This document shows, piece after piece, positions 32,497 to 42,725 of a DNA stretch of 45,811 bases (position 1 is its first letter; each line of letters begins with the position of its first letter). The stretch is taken from assembly GCA_031361295.1 (NCBI GenBank), contig JANMCN010000292.1, forward strand, positions 1-45,811, given 5' to 3'. The DNA is from JALZOC01 sp031361295 (GTDB lineage Bacteria; Acidobacteriota; Vicinamibacteria; Vicinamibacterales; 2-12-FULL-66-21). The translations under genes were made by a program, and so were the position numbers. Under the pieces are notes generated by a model. That model ran no database searches. It was not told the DNA's origin and saw only the letters and a list, made by a program, of their open reading frames with translations.

Positions 32497-33114
32497 ATGA
32501 TGTCCAAAGCCGTCCGGGGGGCCGTAGTCCGTGTGTCCGTGCTTGTCGTCCTGGGTTTCGCAGCCGCATCCTGCGGCACCGTCGCGCGTGAGGGGACGGC
32601 CTCGTCGTTCCTGATCATCAAGGCGCTCGACGGCGCCTCCGGCGCCAAGCCCGGCGAGTTCGGCGGCACCCTCAACTCCGACGTGGTGACGGTCGTCAAG
32701 TCGTCGCCCACGATTTTCAACGACCTGGGCCGCGCGCTCCTCTCGCTGGCGCTGAAGGATTCCGGGTCACCGGCGTCACCCGCAGCCCCGTCGCAGGCGA
32801 ACTGGGTCACGCTCGACCGCTACCACGTGCGGTACATCCGATCCGACGGACGGAACACCGAAGGCGTCGACGTGCCGTACGCGTTCGACAACGGCATCAC
32901 CGCCACCGTGACGAAGGAAGACACGACGGTCGGGTTCATGCTCGTGCGCAACCAGGCCAAGATGGAGGCGCCATTGAGCGCGCTCGGCGCCAACGGACTC
33001 GTGGTGTCGACGATCGCCGAGGTGACCTTCTACGGCCACGACCAGACGGGACGAACGGTCAGCGTGACAGGCACCATCGGCATCAGCTTCGCGAACTTCG
33101 GCGATCCGGGCTAG
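32497..33114 (+). CDS. Hypothetical lipoprotein after pilQ
   Basis: 205 residues starting at ATG 32497, immediately after the pilQ stop. Signal peptide with lipobox AASC (Cys26). The mature part has a beta-rich pattern, with NWVTLDRYHVRYIRSDGRNT, PYAFDNGITATVTKEDT and STIAEVTFYGHDQTGRTVS, which resembles an immunoglobulin-like fold. No family is recognised. Its position suggests an outer-membrane accessory to PilQ or the pilus. A GC-rich hairpin follows eight bases after its stop. Confidence 0.72.
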   Translation: MMSKAVRGAVVRVSVLVVLGFAAASCGTVAREGTASSFLIIKALDGASGAKPGEFGGTLNSDVVTVVKSSPTIFNDLGRALLSLALKDSGSPASPAAPSQANWVTLDRYHVRYIRSDGRNTEGVDVPYAFDNGITATVTKEDTTVGFMLVRNQAKMEAPLSALGANGLVVSTIAEVTFYGHDQTGRTVSVTGTIGISFANFGDPG

Positions 33115-33122
33115 TCGCGGGA

Positions 33123-33140
33123 CCGGGCGGGCGCGCCCGG
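33123..33140 (+). terminator. GC-rich hairpin after the first lipoprotein
   Basis: CCGGGCG, loop GGCG, CGCCCGG: a 7-bp stem with a tetraloop, beginning eight bases after the stop. It may end or reduce transcription before the PKD lipoprotein. There is no T-run. Confidence 0.45.
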
Positions 33141-33219
33141 CTCGACGTTGTGGGGCACAGGCGCGGGCCGCGGTGTGAGGCCGACGACGGGAGTGCCGGA
33201 GTACCGGCAAGACACATAT

Positions 33220-34242
33220 ATGAACATGACCTTTTTGCGGCGTGGCGTTATCGCGGTGGTGCTGACCCTGGTGGCCGTGTCGAGCGGCTGCACACTAAAA
33301 AAGCAGGAGACGCCGTCGCTGACCGGGCCTTCCGAGCTCGGCACCAGCGTGTCCGTCAGCGTGACGCCCGACATCCTGACGCAGGACGGCGGCTCGCAGT
33401 CCCTCGTGACGGTCACCGCATTCGATCAGAATGGCAAGCCGCTCCGCAACCTTTCCCTCCGCAGTGAAATCATGGTGGGCGGCGTCGTCGCGGATTTCGG
33501 CACGCTGTCGGCGCGCAGCATCGTCACCGGCACCGACGGCCGGGCCACACTGGTGTACACGGCCCCCGCCGCGCCCGCCGGCCCCGCGGTCGACACCGGA
33601 ACAACCGTCAGCATCTCCGTGACGCCGCTCGGCACCGACTTCGCCAACAGCTTTCCGCGCATCGCCACCATTCGCCTCGTGCCTCCGGGCGTTGTCGTGC
33701 CGCCGGACGGCCTGCAGCCGTCGTTCACGTTCACTCCGAACGCCCCGCAGGATCACCAGACCGTTCTCTTCGACGCCTGCAGCGATCCGCAGCGTCCCTG
33801 TGCACCCGCGAACAATCCCGTGGCCACCTACTCCTGGGACTTCGGCGACGGCAAGAGCGCGTCAGGCAAGAGCGTCTCCCATGCCTACAGCGAGGCCGGG
33901 ACTTATGTCGCCACGCTGCGGTTGACCGACCAGGTGGGCCGTTCGGCGTCAACGACGCAGAGCCTCACCGTGTCGGCCGCAGGCGGCCCAACCGCCGCCT
34001 TCGAGTTCTCGCCGAGCGATCCGTTGATCAATCAACCCGTGAATTTCAATGCGGGCCCGTCCTCCGCGCAGCCCGGTCGCCGGATCGCGAGCTACACGTG
34101 GGACTTTGGCGACGGGACCTTCGGATCAGGCGAGATTACGTCGCATTCGTACAGCCTGCCGCGCTCCTATAAGGTCGTGTTGACAGTTACCGACGACACC
34201 GGCAAGAAGTCGACGGCCAGCCAAGCCGTCTCGCCGAAGTAG
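33220..34242 (+). CDS. PKD-domain lipoprotein
   Basis: 340 residues from ATG 33220. Signal peptide with lipobox VSSGC (Cys24). A Big-type beta domain follows (QSLVTVTAFDQNGKPLRN to ATLVYTAPAAP). Two PKD domains come next, each with the WDFGDG motif: YSWDFGDGKSASGKSVSHAY and YTWDFGDGTFGSGEITSHSY. PKD domains usually mediate protein or sugar contact outside the cell. With the lipoprotein before it, it may be a surface protein connected to the pilus, but the link rests only on gene order. The upstream ORF extension to 33148 is not used. Confidence 0.85.
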   Translation: MNMTFLRRGVIAVVLTLVAVSSGCTLKKQETPSLTGPSELGTSVSVSVTPDILTQDGGSQSLVTVTAFDQNGKPLRNLSLRSEIMVGGVVADFGTLSARSIVTGTDGRATLVYTAPAAPAGPAVDTGTTVSISVTPLGTDFANSFPRIATIRLVPPGVVVPPDGLQPSFTFTPNAPQDHQTVLFDACSDPQRPCAPANNPVATYSWDFGDGKSASGKSVSHAYSEAGTYVATLRLTDQVGRSASTTQSLTVSAAGGPTAAFEFSPSDPLINQPVNFNAGPSSAQPGRRIASYTWDFGDGTFGSGEITSHSYSLPRSYKVVLTVTDDTGKKSTASQAVSPK

Positions 34243-34254
34243 CCGACGGTCACA

Positions 34255-34782
34255 ATGGCCGAAACACGGATCGATGAGTTGAGGCGCCGGGTCCAGACGG
34301 ACCCGGCGTCCATCGCCTTCGCGGCCCTGGCGGAAGAGTACCGTCGGGGAGGGCACTTCGAGGACGCGATCGCCACGTGCGCGACCGGACTGCTCCGGCA
34401 CCCCTCGTATGTCTCCGCGCATGTCACTCTCGGCCGCGCGTACGTCGCCATCAACCGCATCGACGAGGGCAGGGCGGTGTTCGAACGCGTCCTTCGGCTC
34501 GCGCCTGAGAACCTGACGGCCATCCGCGGACTCGCAGAAATTCACAGCCTCGGCAGAACGGAGTCCGAGGACGTCGGCGGCGGGTCGGCGTCGCCGGACA
34601 GGCGACCGGACGCCGCGGAGCGTGCACGCCTCTCGACTGAATCATCGCTTGCGCTGGCCCTGTCGATCCCGCACCATAGCGAAACCGCACCGCTCGGCCT
34701 GACGGGTCTCGAGGATTTTCTCGGCGCCATTTCGCGGGCACGCGGCGCGAGCGCCGTCCCTGTCAGTCTCGGCGCCCGTTAA
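34255..34782 (+). CDS. TPR-repeat protein (175 aa)
   Basis: Starts at ATG 34255, 12 bases after the PKD gene. At least three TPR units are seen: ASIAFAALAEEYRRGGHFED, SAHVTLGRAYVAINRIDEG and ENLTAIRGLAEIHSLG. The last ~60 residues are a low-complexity, Ser/Ala-rich tail ending in a short helical motif (GLTGLEDFLGAISRARG). It has no signal peptide and is probably cytosolic. It may belong to the pilus operon as an adaptor, but this is inference. Confidence 0.75.
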   Translation: MAETRIDELRRRVQTDPASIAFAALAEEYRRGGHFEDAIATCATGLLRHPSYVSAHVTLGRAYVAINRIDEGRAVFERVLRLAPENLTAIRGLAEIHSLGRTESEDVGGGSASPDRRPDAAERARLSTESSLALALSIPHHSETAPLGLTGLEDFLGAISRARGASAVPVSLGAR

Positions 34783-34793
34783 CCCCGCTTCGC

Positions 34794-35939
34794 ATGGAAG
34801 CCGTTCCGCCGTCATTGTTCGACCGGCGCGTGCACCGCGTGAGGGAAGACTGCCGCCTGGCCGGGCTGGACGGTCTCCTCGTCACCCACCTCGCGAACAT
34901 CCGATACCTCACGGGTCTCAGCGGCACCGCGGGAGCCGTCGTGATCACGCCCGCGCGGTGCGTGCTGATTGCGGATTTCCGGTACGCCACGGCCGCGCGC
35001 GCGCTCATCGCGGCGCGGGCGGCAGGCGCGATCGAGCTCGAAGTGCCGGAGCGCGGATACGACGACGCCATCGTGTCGGTGGTGCGCGGCCTGGACTGCG
35101 TGCGCGTCGGCGTGGAAGGCGCCTGGCTGCCGGTGAGCCGGTTCAACGCGCTCTCGTCTTCGCTTGGCTCAGCCGCCGGCCCGAACGACCGCGGGGCGGA
35201 CCGCGGCGTTGCGCTGATTCCGACGGAGCGGATCGTCGAGGCGGGCCGGCTGATCAAGGACGCGTCGGAGATCGCCCTGCTGCGCGAGGCCGGCCGCCGG
35301 CTCTCCGCCGTCGGCCGGCAGGTCCCCACGTTCGTTCGCGCGGGCCGGGCGGAGCGGGCGATCGCCGGTGACATCGACTCGGCAATCCGGGCCGCGGGCT
35401 TCGAGCGGCCCGCGTTCGAGACGATTGTCGCCTCGGGCCCGAACGGGGCGCACCCGCACGCGCGCCCCGGCGACCGGACGCTCCGGGCGGGGGACGGGGT
35501 GGTGCTGGACTTCGGGGGGGTCTACGACGGATACTGCGTGGATCTTACGCGGACGCTGTACGTGGGCGTACCGGACCCGGCGCTGGCCCGACTCGGGTCG
35601 GCGGTCAGGCAGGCCCACGCGGCCGCGGTGGCGGCGGTGCGTCCCGGCGTCCGGCCGAGCCAGATTGACGCCGCCGCGCGCGACGTGCTCATCGGTTACG
35701 GGCTGGGGGACGCGTTCGGCCATGGAACGGGCCACGGCCTGGGTCTGGAGGTTCACGAGGATCCCCGGATCGCCAAGCTGCCTTTAGCGCTGCCGGACAT
35801 GCCCGTGGCGCCGGGGATGGTGTTCACGATCGAGCCGGGCGCCTACGTCGAGGGGCTCGGGGGCGTCCGAATCGAGGATGACGTGCTGGTCGTGGACGGC
35901 GGCTGTGACGTGCTGACGGATGTGCCGATAGACATGTAG
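34794..35939 (+). CDS. pepP: Xaa-Pro aminopeptidase family (M24) protein
   Basis: 381 residues. The N-terminal creatinase-type domain (RLAGLDGLLVTHLANIRYLT) is followed by the pita-bread metallopeptidase domain. Metal ligands can be seen: Asp in VVLDFGGVYDG, Asp in YCVDLTRTL, His in GHGTGHGLGLEVHEDP, Glu in FTIEPGAYVEGLGG, and Glu in VRIEDDVLV. It removes N-terminal residues before proline. The gene precedes accB-accC, as in many bacteria where pepP/pepQ, efp, accB and accC are grouped, but efp is missing here. PepP versus PepQ cannot be settled from the sequence alone. Confidence 0.85.
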   Translation: MEAVPPSLFDRRVHRVREDCRLAGLDGLLVTHLANIRYLTGLSGTAGAVVITPARCVLIADFRYATAARALIAARAAGAIELEVPERGYDDAIVSVVRGLDCVRVGVEGAWLPVSRFNALSSSLGSAAGPNDRGADRGVALIPTERIVEAGRLIKDASEIALLREAGRRLSAVGRQVPTFVRAGRAERAIAGDIDSAIRAAGFERPAFETIVASGPNGAHPHARPGDRTLRAGDGVVLDFGGVYDGYCVDLTRTLYVGVPDPALARLGSAVRQAHAAAVAAVRPGVRPSQIDAAARDVLIGYGLGDAFGHGTGHGLGLEVHEDPRIAKLPLALPDMPVAPGMVFTIEPGAYVEGLGGVRIEDDVLVVDGGCDVLTDVPIDM

Positions 35940-36047
35940 CGGGGCCGGCTGTCCGCCTCCGCCCGCCCGGCTGGTCGCGCGGGCTTTGGCGAGACCCCGT
36001 CGTAGCCGCGTCGCCTCACAGGCGGGCGAGTCGGACGCGGTTGGAGG

Positions 36048-36527
36048 ATGATGGAGTTCGAGGACATAGAGCGCATTCTGGAGCTCGTTCGCCAGCACGA
36101 TCTGGCGGAGTTCGAGCTCGAACGCGAGGGGCTGAAAATTCGCGTGCGCAAGGCGTCGGCGGCATACCCGATGCCCCCCGCCATGCCTCCGGGGCCCGCA
36201 GTGGCTCCGCCGATTCCGGCCTTCGTCCCGCCCGGCGCGCCCGCCGAGTCCGCAGTCCCCGTGCCCGCCGATGTCGAAGCGGTCGATCTGGCGGTCGTGA
36301 AGTCCCCCATCGTGGGGACGTTCTACCGGACGCCGGAACCGGGCGCGGCGTCATTCGTGGAGATCGGCGACTACGTCAAGAAGGATCAGGTGCTCTGCAT
36401 CATCGAAGCGATGAAGCTGATGAACGAGATCACGTCGGAGTACGAAGGGGAAGTCGTCAGCGCCTACGTGGAGAACGGCAAGGCCGTCCAGTACGGCGAG
36501 CGGCTGTTTGCCATCAGGACGGCCTAG
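36048..36527 (+). CDS. accB: Biotin carboxyl carrier protein of acetyl-CoA carboxylase
   Basis: 159 residues. The N-terminal helix (FEDIERILELVRQHDLAEFE) and an Ala/Pro linker lead to the biotinyl domain: SPIVGTFYRTPEPGAASFVE and EAMKLMNEI with biotinylated Lys123. GGAGG lies four or five bases before the ATG pair. It is followed after three bases by accC, the partner. Confidence 0.95.
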   Translation: MMEFEDIERILELVRQHDLAEFELEREGLKIRVRKASAAYPMPPAMPPGPAVAPPIPAFVPPGAPAESAVPVPADVEAVDLAVVKSPIVGTFYRTPEPGAASFVEIGDYVKKDQVLCIIEAMKLMNEITSEYEGEVVSAYVENGKAVQYGERLFAIRTA

Positions 36528-36530
36528 CCG

Positions 36531-37907
<1,377 letters not shown>

Positions 37908-37933
37908 TCCGGCCTCCCGCCGGACCGGCGCGC

Positions 37934-38569
37934 ATGCTGCCCCGCCTTTACGCCATCCTCGACATCGATCTCTGTCGCAACCGGCGTCTGGACCCCTTCG
38001 TCGTCCTGAACGCCTACCTCGCCGCCGGGGTCGCCTTGCTCCAGCTCCGCGACAAATCTCCGGAGTCGGCGGCCCGCCTCGCGGTCGCCGACCGGGTGGT
38101 GGCACAGGCCCATGCCGCCGGCGCACGCCTCATCGTCAACGACCGCGCCGACATCGCGCGGATGTCGGGGGCTGACGGTGTGCACGTGGGCCAGGACGAC
38201 ATGTCGGTCGAGGACGCCCGCCGAATCGTGGGACCGGATGCCGTCGTCGGCCTGTCCACCCACGACGACGCGCAGATCGAAGCGGCGGCGCGGACGAGCG
38301 CCACCTATATCGCGGTGGGGCCAATCTATGGAACCGGCACCAAGGACACCGGCTACGCGGCCCGAGGCCTGGATCTCGTGCGGCGGGCCGTTCTGACGGG
38401 GCGTCCCGTCGTGGCGATCGGCGGGATCACGCTGGCGCGTGCGCCCGAGGTGATCGCGGCTGGTGCGGCGTCCGTCGCCGTCATCTCAGATTTGCTGTCC
38501 GGGGATCCGGAGCTCCGCGTTCGGGCGTTCCTGGCGGCGCTCGACGGCCTGCCGAGTCACCCCGGCTGA
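37934..38569 (+). CDS. thiE: Thiamine phosphate synthase
   Basis: 211 residues from ATG 37934. Joins HMP-pyrophosphate and thiazole phosphate. The family motifs are in the classic ThiE form: LLQLRDKSPE, LIVNDRADIARMSGADGVHVG, VGLSTHDDAQI, YIAVGPIYGTGTKDT and VVAIGGITLARAPEV. It follows accC by 26 bases. Compare the TenI-like paralogue at 925-1587. No TPP riboswitch is evident upstream. Confidence 0.9.
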   Translation: MLPRLYAILDIDLCRNRRLDPFVVLNAYLAAGVALLQLRDKSPESAARLAVADRVVAQAHAAGARLIVNDRADIARMSGADGVHVGQDDMSVEDARRIVGPDAVVGLSTHDDAQIEAAARTSATYIAVGPIYGTGTKDTGYAARGLDLVRRAVLTGRPVVAIGGITLARAPEVIAAGAASVAVISDLLSGDPELRVRAFLAALDGLPSHPG

Positions 38570-38589
38570 ACCTGCCCCCCTGAACCCTG

Positions 38590-38595
38590 TATAAT
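38590..38595 (+). promoter_or_regulatory. -10 box before the amino-acid permease
   Basis: A perfect TATAAT lies 45 bases before the permease ATG. The -35 region (CTGAAC, at about 18 bases) is weak. A good ribosome binding site (GAAGGA, 38628-38634) precedes the ATG by six bases. This points to separate transcription of the permease group. Confidence 0.5.
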
Positions 38596-38640
38596 CGGCC
38601 CACTTTCGCGCCGGCAGCCCAAACGAGAGAAGGACCCTGA

Positions 38641-40134
38641 ATGTCGATGTTTGCGACCAAGTCGATCGAGCAGCTGAAAGCGGAGGCCGCTGATACCGGG
38701 GCACACTCCCTGAAGCGGGTGCTCGGCCCCGTCAACCTCGTCACGCTCGGGGTCGGCGCGATCATCGGGACCGGAATTTTCGTCCTGACCGGACACGCGG
38801 CGGCGGACAACGCGGGCCCCGCGATCGTTCTCTCGATGATCATTGCCGGCTTCGCCTCCGCGCTGGCCGGGTTGTGCTACTCGGAGTTCGCCTCCGCGGT
38901 GCCGATTGCCGGGTCGGCGTACACGTATGGCTACGCGACGCTCGGCGAGTTCTTCGCCTGGGTGATCGGGTGGGACCTGATCCTCGAGTACGCCCTGGGC
39001 GCGGCGACGGTCGCGGTGGGGTGGTCCGGCCACCTGACCAGCTTTCTGCACGACTTCGTCGGCGTGGAGATCCCGGCGCAGTTCGCGTCAGCGCCGTGCT
39101 GGGCGATCCGCGCCGCCGGCTGCAACGACGCCGCGGTGCTCAACGTCCCGGCGATGCTGATTACCCTGGCCGTCACGGCGCTCATCATCATCGGCATCAA
39201 GGAGTCGGCGAACTTCAACTCCGCCATCGTCATGATCAAGGTCGCGGTCGTCGTCGCGGTGATCGTGGGCGGCGTCGGGTTCGTCAACACGGCGAACTGG
39301 CACCCCTTCATCCCCGCGAACACCGGCACCTTCGGACACTATGGCTGGAGCGGAGTGTTCCAGGGTTCGGCCGTCATCTTCTTCGCCTATATCGGCTTCG
39401 ACGCCGTGTCGGTGGCCGCGCAGGAGGCGCGCAACCCGCAGAAGGACATGCCGATCGGCATCCTCGGCTCGCTCGTCATCTGCACGATCCTCTATATTCT
39501 CGTCTCAGGTGTCATGGTCGGCCTGGTGCCGTACGGACGGCTGTCGGGGCAGGCGGCGCCGATGGTCGTCGCCATCCGCGCGGCCGAAGCGGCCTCCGGC
39601 GGCAGCACGATGCTGCACGTGCTGACGATGCTCGTCGAGGTGGGGGCCATCGCGGGCCTCAGCTCCGTCATGGTCGTGATGATGATGGCGCAGCCACGCA
39701 TCTTCTACTCGATGGGCAACGATGGCCTGCTGCCGCCCTTCGCCAAGCGGATTCACCCGCGGTTCCGGACGCCCCACATCACGAGCATGATCACCGGCGT
39801 CGTGGTCGCGATCGCGTCAGGCGTGACGCCCATCGGCGCCCTGGGCGATCTGGTCAGCATCGGCACCCTGTTCGCGTTCGTGATCGTGTCGCTCGGAATC
39901 ATTTTCCTGCGCAGGAAGCGTCCGGACCTGATCGCGCCGTTCCGCACGCCGATGGTTCCGTTCGTGCCGATCCTCTCGGCGCTCGTCAGCCTGGGGCTGA
40001 TGTACAGCCTGCCGGCCGAGACGTGGTGGCGGCTGGTGATCTGGATGGCGATCGGCCTCATCATCTATTTCTTCTACGGGATTCGCCACAGCGAGCTGCG
40101 CAAACGCACCGAAGCGGCGGGCATCCGGCGCTGA
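38641..40134 (+). CDS. APC-family amino-acid permease
   Basis: 497 residues, about 12 membrane helices. It belongs to the amino acid-polyamine-organocation superfamily, cationic-amino-acid-transporter-like branch. The first helix carries GVGAIIGTGIFVLTG, the consensus for substrate binding in helix 1. IGFDAVSVAAQEARNPQKDMPIG is the typical loop after helix 6. The substrate is not certain. It ends where the potassium channel gene begins. Confidence 0.88.
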   Translation: MSMFATKSIEQLKAEAADTGAHSLKRVLGPVNLVTLGVGAIIGTGIFVLTGHAAADNAGPAIVLSMIIAGFASALAGLCYSEFASAVPIAGSAYTYGYATLGEFFAWVIGWDLILEYALGAATVAVGWSGHLTSFLHDFVGVEIPAQFASAPCWAIRAAGCNDAAVLNVPAMLITLAVTALIIIGIKESANFNSAIVMIKVAVVVAVIVGGVGFVNTANWHPFIPANTGTFGHYGWSGVFQGSAVIFFAYIGFDAVSVAAQEARNPQKDMPIGILGSLVICTILYILVSGVMVGLVPYGRLSGQAAPMVVAIRAAEAASGGSTMLHVLTMLVEVGAIAGLSSVMVVMMMAQPRIFYSMGNDGLLPPFAKRIHPRFRTPHITSMITGVVVAIASGVTPIGALGDLVSIGTLFAFVIVSLGIIFLRRKRPDLIAPFRTPMVPFVPILSALVSLGLMYSLPAETWWRLVIWMAIGLIIYFFYGIRHSELRKRTEAAGIRR

Positions 40135-40151
40135 GACACACCCAGGCTCGC

Positions 40152-41177
40152 GTGTGGTGGGCGGGCTGGCGCCTTTCGGTCGTGCTCCTGGCGATCGTCA
40201 TCACGCTCAGTACTGCCGGGTACGTCGTCATCGAAGGCTGGAGCGTTTTCGACGCTCTCTACATGACCGTCACCACGGTGACGACCGTGGGGTACGGCGA
40301 GGTGCACCCGCTCACGCGGTCCGGCCGCGCCTTCAACATGATCGTGGTGATCGTCGGGGTCGCGACGGTCCTGTACACGTTCTCTTTCCTGATGGCGCAG
40401 CTGGTCGAGGGCGACCTGCAGGGCCGCTGGGTGCGGCGCCGCCGCGAACACATGCTCGACGAACTCGAAAATCACTTCATCATCTGCGGCTACGGGCGCA
40501 TGGGGCAGGTCATCGCGGGGGAGTTCTCGCGCCAGTCCGTGCCATTCGTGATCGTCGAACGTGACCCGGGTCGCATGCAGGAGGCAATCGAGGCGGGGTA
40601 TCTCGCCGTCGAGGCCGACGCCAGCAGTGAACAGGTGCTGACCCGGATCGGCATCGGGCGCGCCCGGGGCTTCATCGCCGCCGTCAGCACGGACGCGGAG
40701 AACGTCTACGCGGTGCTGACCGCGCGGCTCCTTCGTCCCGACCTCTTCATCATCGGGCGCGCCGAGACCGAGGATGCGAAGGGCAAGCTGGTGCGGGCTG
40801 GAGCCGATCGCGTGCTGTCGCCCTACCTGCTCGGCGGGCTGCAGCTGGCGCAGACCGCGCTTCGGCCGGCCGTCGTTGATTTCGTGCAGCTCGCCACGAG
40901 CTCTGACAATCTGGATCTGAATATGGAGCAGGTCCGGATAGGCGAGGGCTCGTCGCTGGCAGGGCGTACTATCCTCGAGTCCACGCTCCGGCAGCGATTC
41001 GGCGTGGTCGTGGTGGGCATACAGCGGGCTGCCGGCGGGATGGAATTCAATCCGTCGCCCGAAAGCCGGATGGGCGCCGGCGATTTCCTCGTCGTGCTGG
41101 GCCGGGCGAGCACGTTGCGTGGTCTCGAAGCGGCGGCGGCTGCGCCCGGCGCCGTACGCACTGAGGGGAGCCGGTGA
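40152..41177 (+). CDS. Potassium channel with RCK (TrkA-N/TrkA-C) domains
   Basis: 341 residues from a GTG at 40152 (a CTG at 40131 is possible; no ATG is available). Two membrane helices (LSVVLLAIVITLSTAGYVVI and FNMIVVIVGVATVLYTFSFL) surround a pore with the selectivity filter TTVGYG (residues 44-49). An RCK-N Rossmann domain (IICGYGRMGQVIAGEF) and an RCK-C domain (EGSSLAGRTILESTLR) follow. It is a ligand-gated K+ channel of the MthK/Kch type. Its stop overlaps the folD GTG. Confidence 0.88.
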   Translation: MWWAGWRLSVVLLAIVITLSTAGYVVIEGWSVFDALYMTVTTVTTVGYGEVHPLTRSGRAFNMIVVIVGVATVLYTFSFLMAQLVEGDLQGRWVRRRREHMLDELENHFIICGYGRMGQVIAGEFSRQSVPFVIVERDPGRMQEAIEAGYLAVEADASSEQVLTRIGIGRARGFIAAVSTDAENVYAVLTARLLRPDLFIIGRAETEDAKGKLVRAGADRVLSPYLLGGLQLAQTALRPAVVDFVQLATSSDNLDLNMEQVRIGEGSSLAGRTILESTLRQRFGVVVVGIQRAAGGMEFNPSPESRMGAGDFLVVLGRASTLRGLEAAAAAPGAVRTEGSR

Positions 41178-42106
41178 CCGCGCGACTGCTGGACGGCCGT
41201 GCGATCGCCGCGGACATCCGCGCGTCCGCGCTCCCGGACGTGCACGCCTTCACGGCGGCCACCGGCCGCGCCCCGGGCCTCGGCATCGTGCTGGTCGGCG
41301 AGGATCCCTCGTCCGAGATCTACGTGCGGAACAAGGTGCGAGCCGGCAGCGAGTCGGGCCTGTGGGTGGATCTCCAGCGTCTTCCCGCCACGGCCAGCCT
41401 CGACGAGCTCCTGGCACTGGTAGGCCGCCTCAACGAGAGCCGCACGCACGACGGCATCCTCGTGCAATCCCCCCTGCCCGGGGCCATGGGGCGCGGCGCC
41501 GCGCAACGGGTCTTCGACGCCATCGATCCCGACAAGGACGTCGACGGCTTCAATCCCGTCAACGTGGGGCGTCTCGTGCAGGGCCGGGCCCGCCTGGCGC
41601 CCTGCACGCCGTCAGGCGTGATTGAGATGCTGCAGCGCAGCGGCATCACCATGGCGGGCGCTCGCGCGGTCGTCATCGGACGGAGCGAGATCGTCGGGAA
41701 GCCCATGGCGATGCTGCTGCTGCAGCGCGACGCCACCGTGACCGTCTGCCACTCGAAAACACCCGACCTCGCCGCCGTGGCTTCCACGGCCGACATTCTC
41801 GTGGCGGCCATGGGTCGTCCCGGGTTCGTCACGGCTGACTACGTCAAGCCTGGCGCGACGGTGATCGACGTCGGCACGACCCAGGTCACGGACCGTGCGC
41901 TCGTCCAGCGTCTTTTTGACGCGGACTCGCCGCGCCGCGCGGACTTCGAGCGTCGCGGCTCACTCGTGGTGGGGGACGTCCATCCGCGCGTCGCCGATGT
42001 GGCCGGGGCTCTCACTCCTGTTCCGGGTGGCGTGGGGCCGCTGACGATCGCCATGCTGCTCAAGAACACCGTGGCGGCGGCACGCGCCCGCACACACCGA
42101 CCCTGA
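41174..42106 (+). CDS. folD: Methylenetetrahydrofolate dehydrogenase/cyclohydrolase
   Basis: 310 residues from GTG 41174. Bifunctional NADP-dependent enzyme of one-carbon metabolism. Seen: VLVGEDPSSEIYVRNKV with the catalytic Lys, GILVQSPLPG with Gln, DKDVDGFNPVNVGRL with Asp, and the Rossmann VVIGRSEIVGKPMAMLL. It ends with GDVHPRVADVAGALTPVPGG. A short segment near residues 245-265 is longer than in E. coli. Confidence 0.95.
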   Translation: MTARLLDGRAIAADIRASALPDVHAFTAATGRAPGLGIVLVGEDPSSEIYVRNKVRAGSESGLWVDLQRLPATASLDELLALVGRLNESRTHDGILVQSPLPGAMGRGAAQRVFDAIDPDKDVDGFNPVNVGRLVQGRARLAPCTPSGVIEMLQRSGITMAGARAVVIGRSEIVGKPMAMLLLQRDATVTVCHSKTPDLAAVASTADILVAAMGRPGFVTADYVKPGATVIDVGTTQVTDRALVQRLFDADSPRRADFERRGSLVVGDVHPRVADVAGALTPVPGGVGPLTIAMLLKNTVAAARARTHRP

Positions 42107-42108
42107 AG

Positions 42109-42702
42109 ATGCTGCGGGTCGCACTGACCGGCGGGATCGCGACGGGCAAGTCGTTCTGCCTGGCGCGGTTCGCCTCGCTCGGTGTTCCCGTTGTCGATGC
42201 CGACGCACTGGCGCGCGAAGTCGTCTCCGCGGGCTCGGCCGCGCTCGTCTCCATCCGCTCCCGCTTCGGAGACTCGGTCATCGCCGCGGGCGGCACGCTC
42301 GACCGCGCGGCGCTCGGCCGGATTGTGTTCCGCGATCGTGCCGCGCGTGCGGATCTCGAGGCCATCGTGCACCCGGCCGTGTACCGTCGCATCAATGAAT
42401 GGTTCATCATGCTTCCGGCCGACACCCGCCTTGCCCTGGCCGACATTCCCCTGCTGTTCGAGACCGGCCACGGCCCCGACTTCCATCGCGTCGTCGTGTG
42501 CGCGTGCGATCCGGCCGAACAACTGCGCCGCCTGATGGTCCGCGATCAGCTGTCCGACGCCGATGCGCGTGCGCGTCTGGCCGCGCAGTGGCCGATCCTG
42601 GAGAAGGTCGCGCGCGCGGACTACGTGATCCGGACAGACGGCACGATGGCGGACACGGACGCGGAGGTCCGCACGGTCTTCGAGAAGTTGAAGGCTGGGT
42701 AA
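42109..42702 (+). CDS. coaE: Dephospho-CoA kinase
   Basis: 197 residues. Last step of CoA synthesis. P-loop GGIATGKS (normally GG-GSGKS), then VPVVDADALAREVV, IVHPAVYRRINEW, DIPLLFETG and RLAAQWPILEKVARADYVI. It starts two bases after folD and converges on lapB. Confidence 0.94.
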   Translation: MLRVALTGGIATGKSFCLARFASLGVPVVDADALAREVVSAGSAALVSIRSRFGDSVIAAGGTLDRAALGRIVFRDRAARADLEAIVHPAVYRRINEWFIMLPADTRLALADIPLLFETGHGPDFHRVVVCACDPAEQLRRLMVRDQLSDADARARLAAQWPILEKVARADYVIRTDGTMADTDAEVRTVFEKLKAG

Positions 42703-42725
42703 GGGGGCGGGGACAGACGTGCCTT

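Noticed and set aside
30410..32569. A 719-residue open frame opposite pilQ
   Set aside because: Arg-rich composition with no domains; a mirror of pilQ codon bias.
37908..37933. A TPP riboswitch before thiE
   Set aside because: Only 26 bases separate accC and thiE, too short for the thi-box structure, and the conserved CTGAGA core is not there.
42703..42725. GGGGACAGACGTG string at the coaE/lapB junction as a mobile repeat
   Set aside because: Only one partial partner (near 1620) was found by eye, too little to call an element; it is kept only as a remark on the hairpin at 1615.
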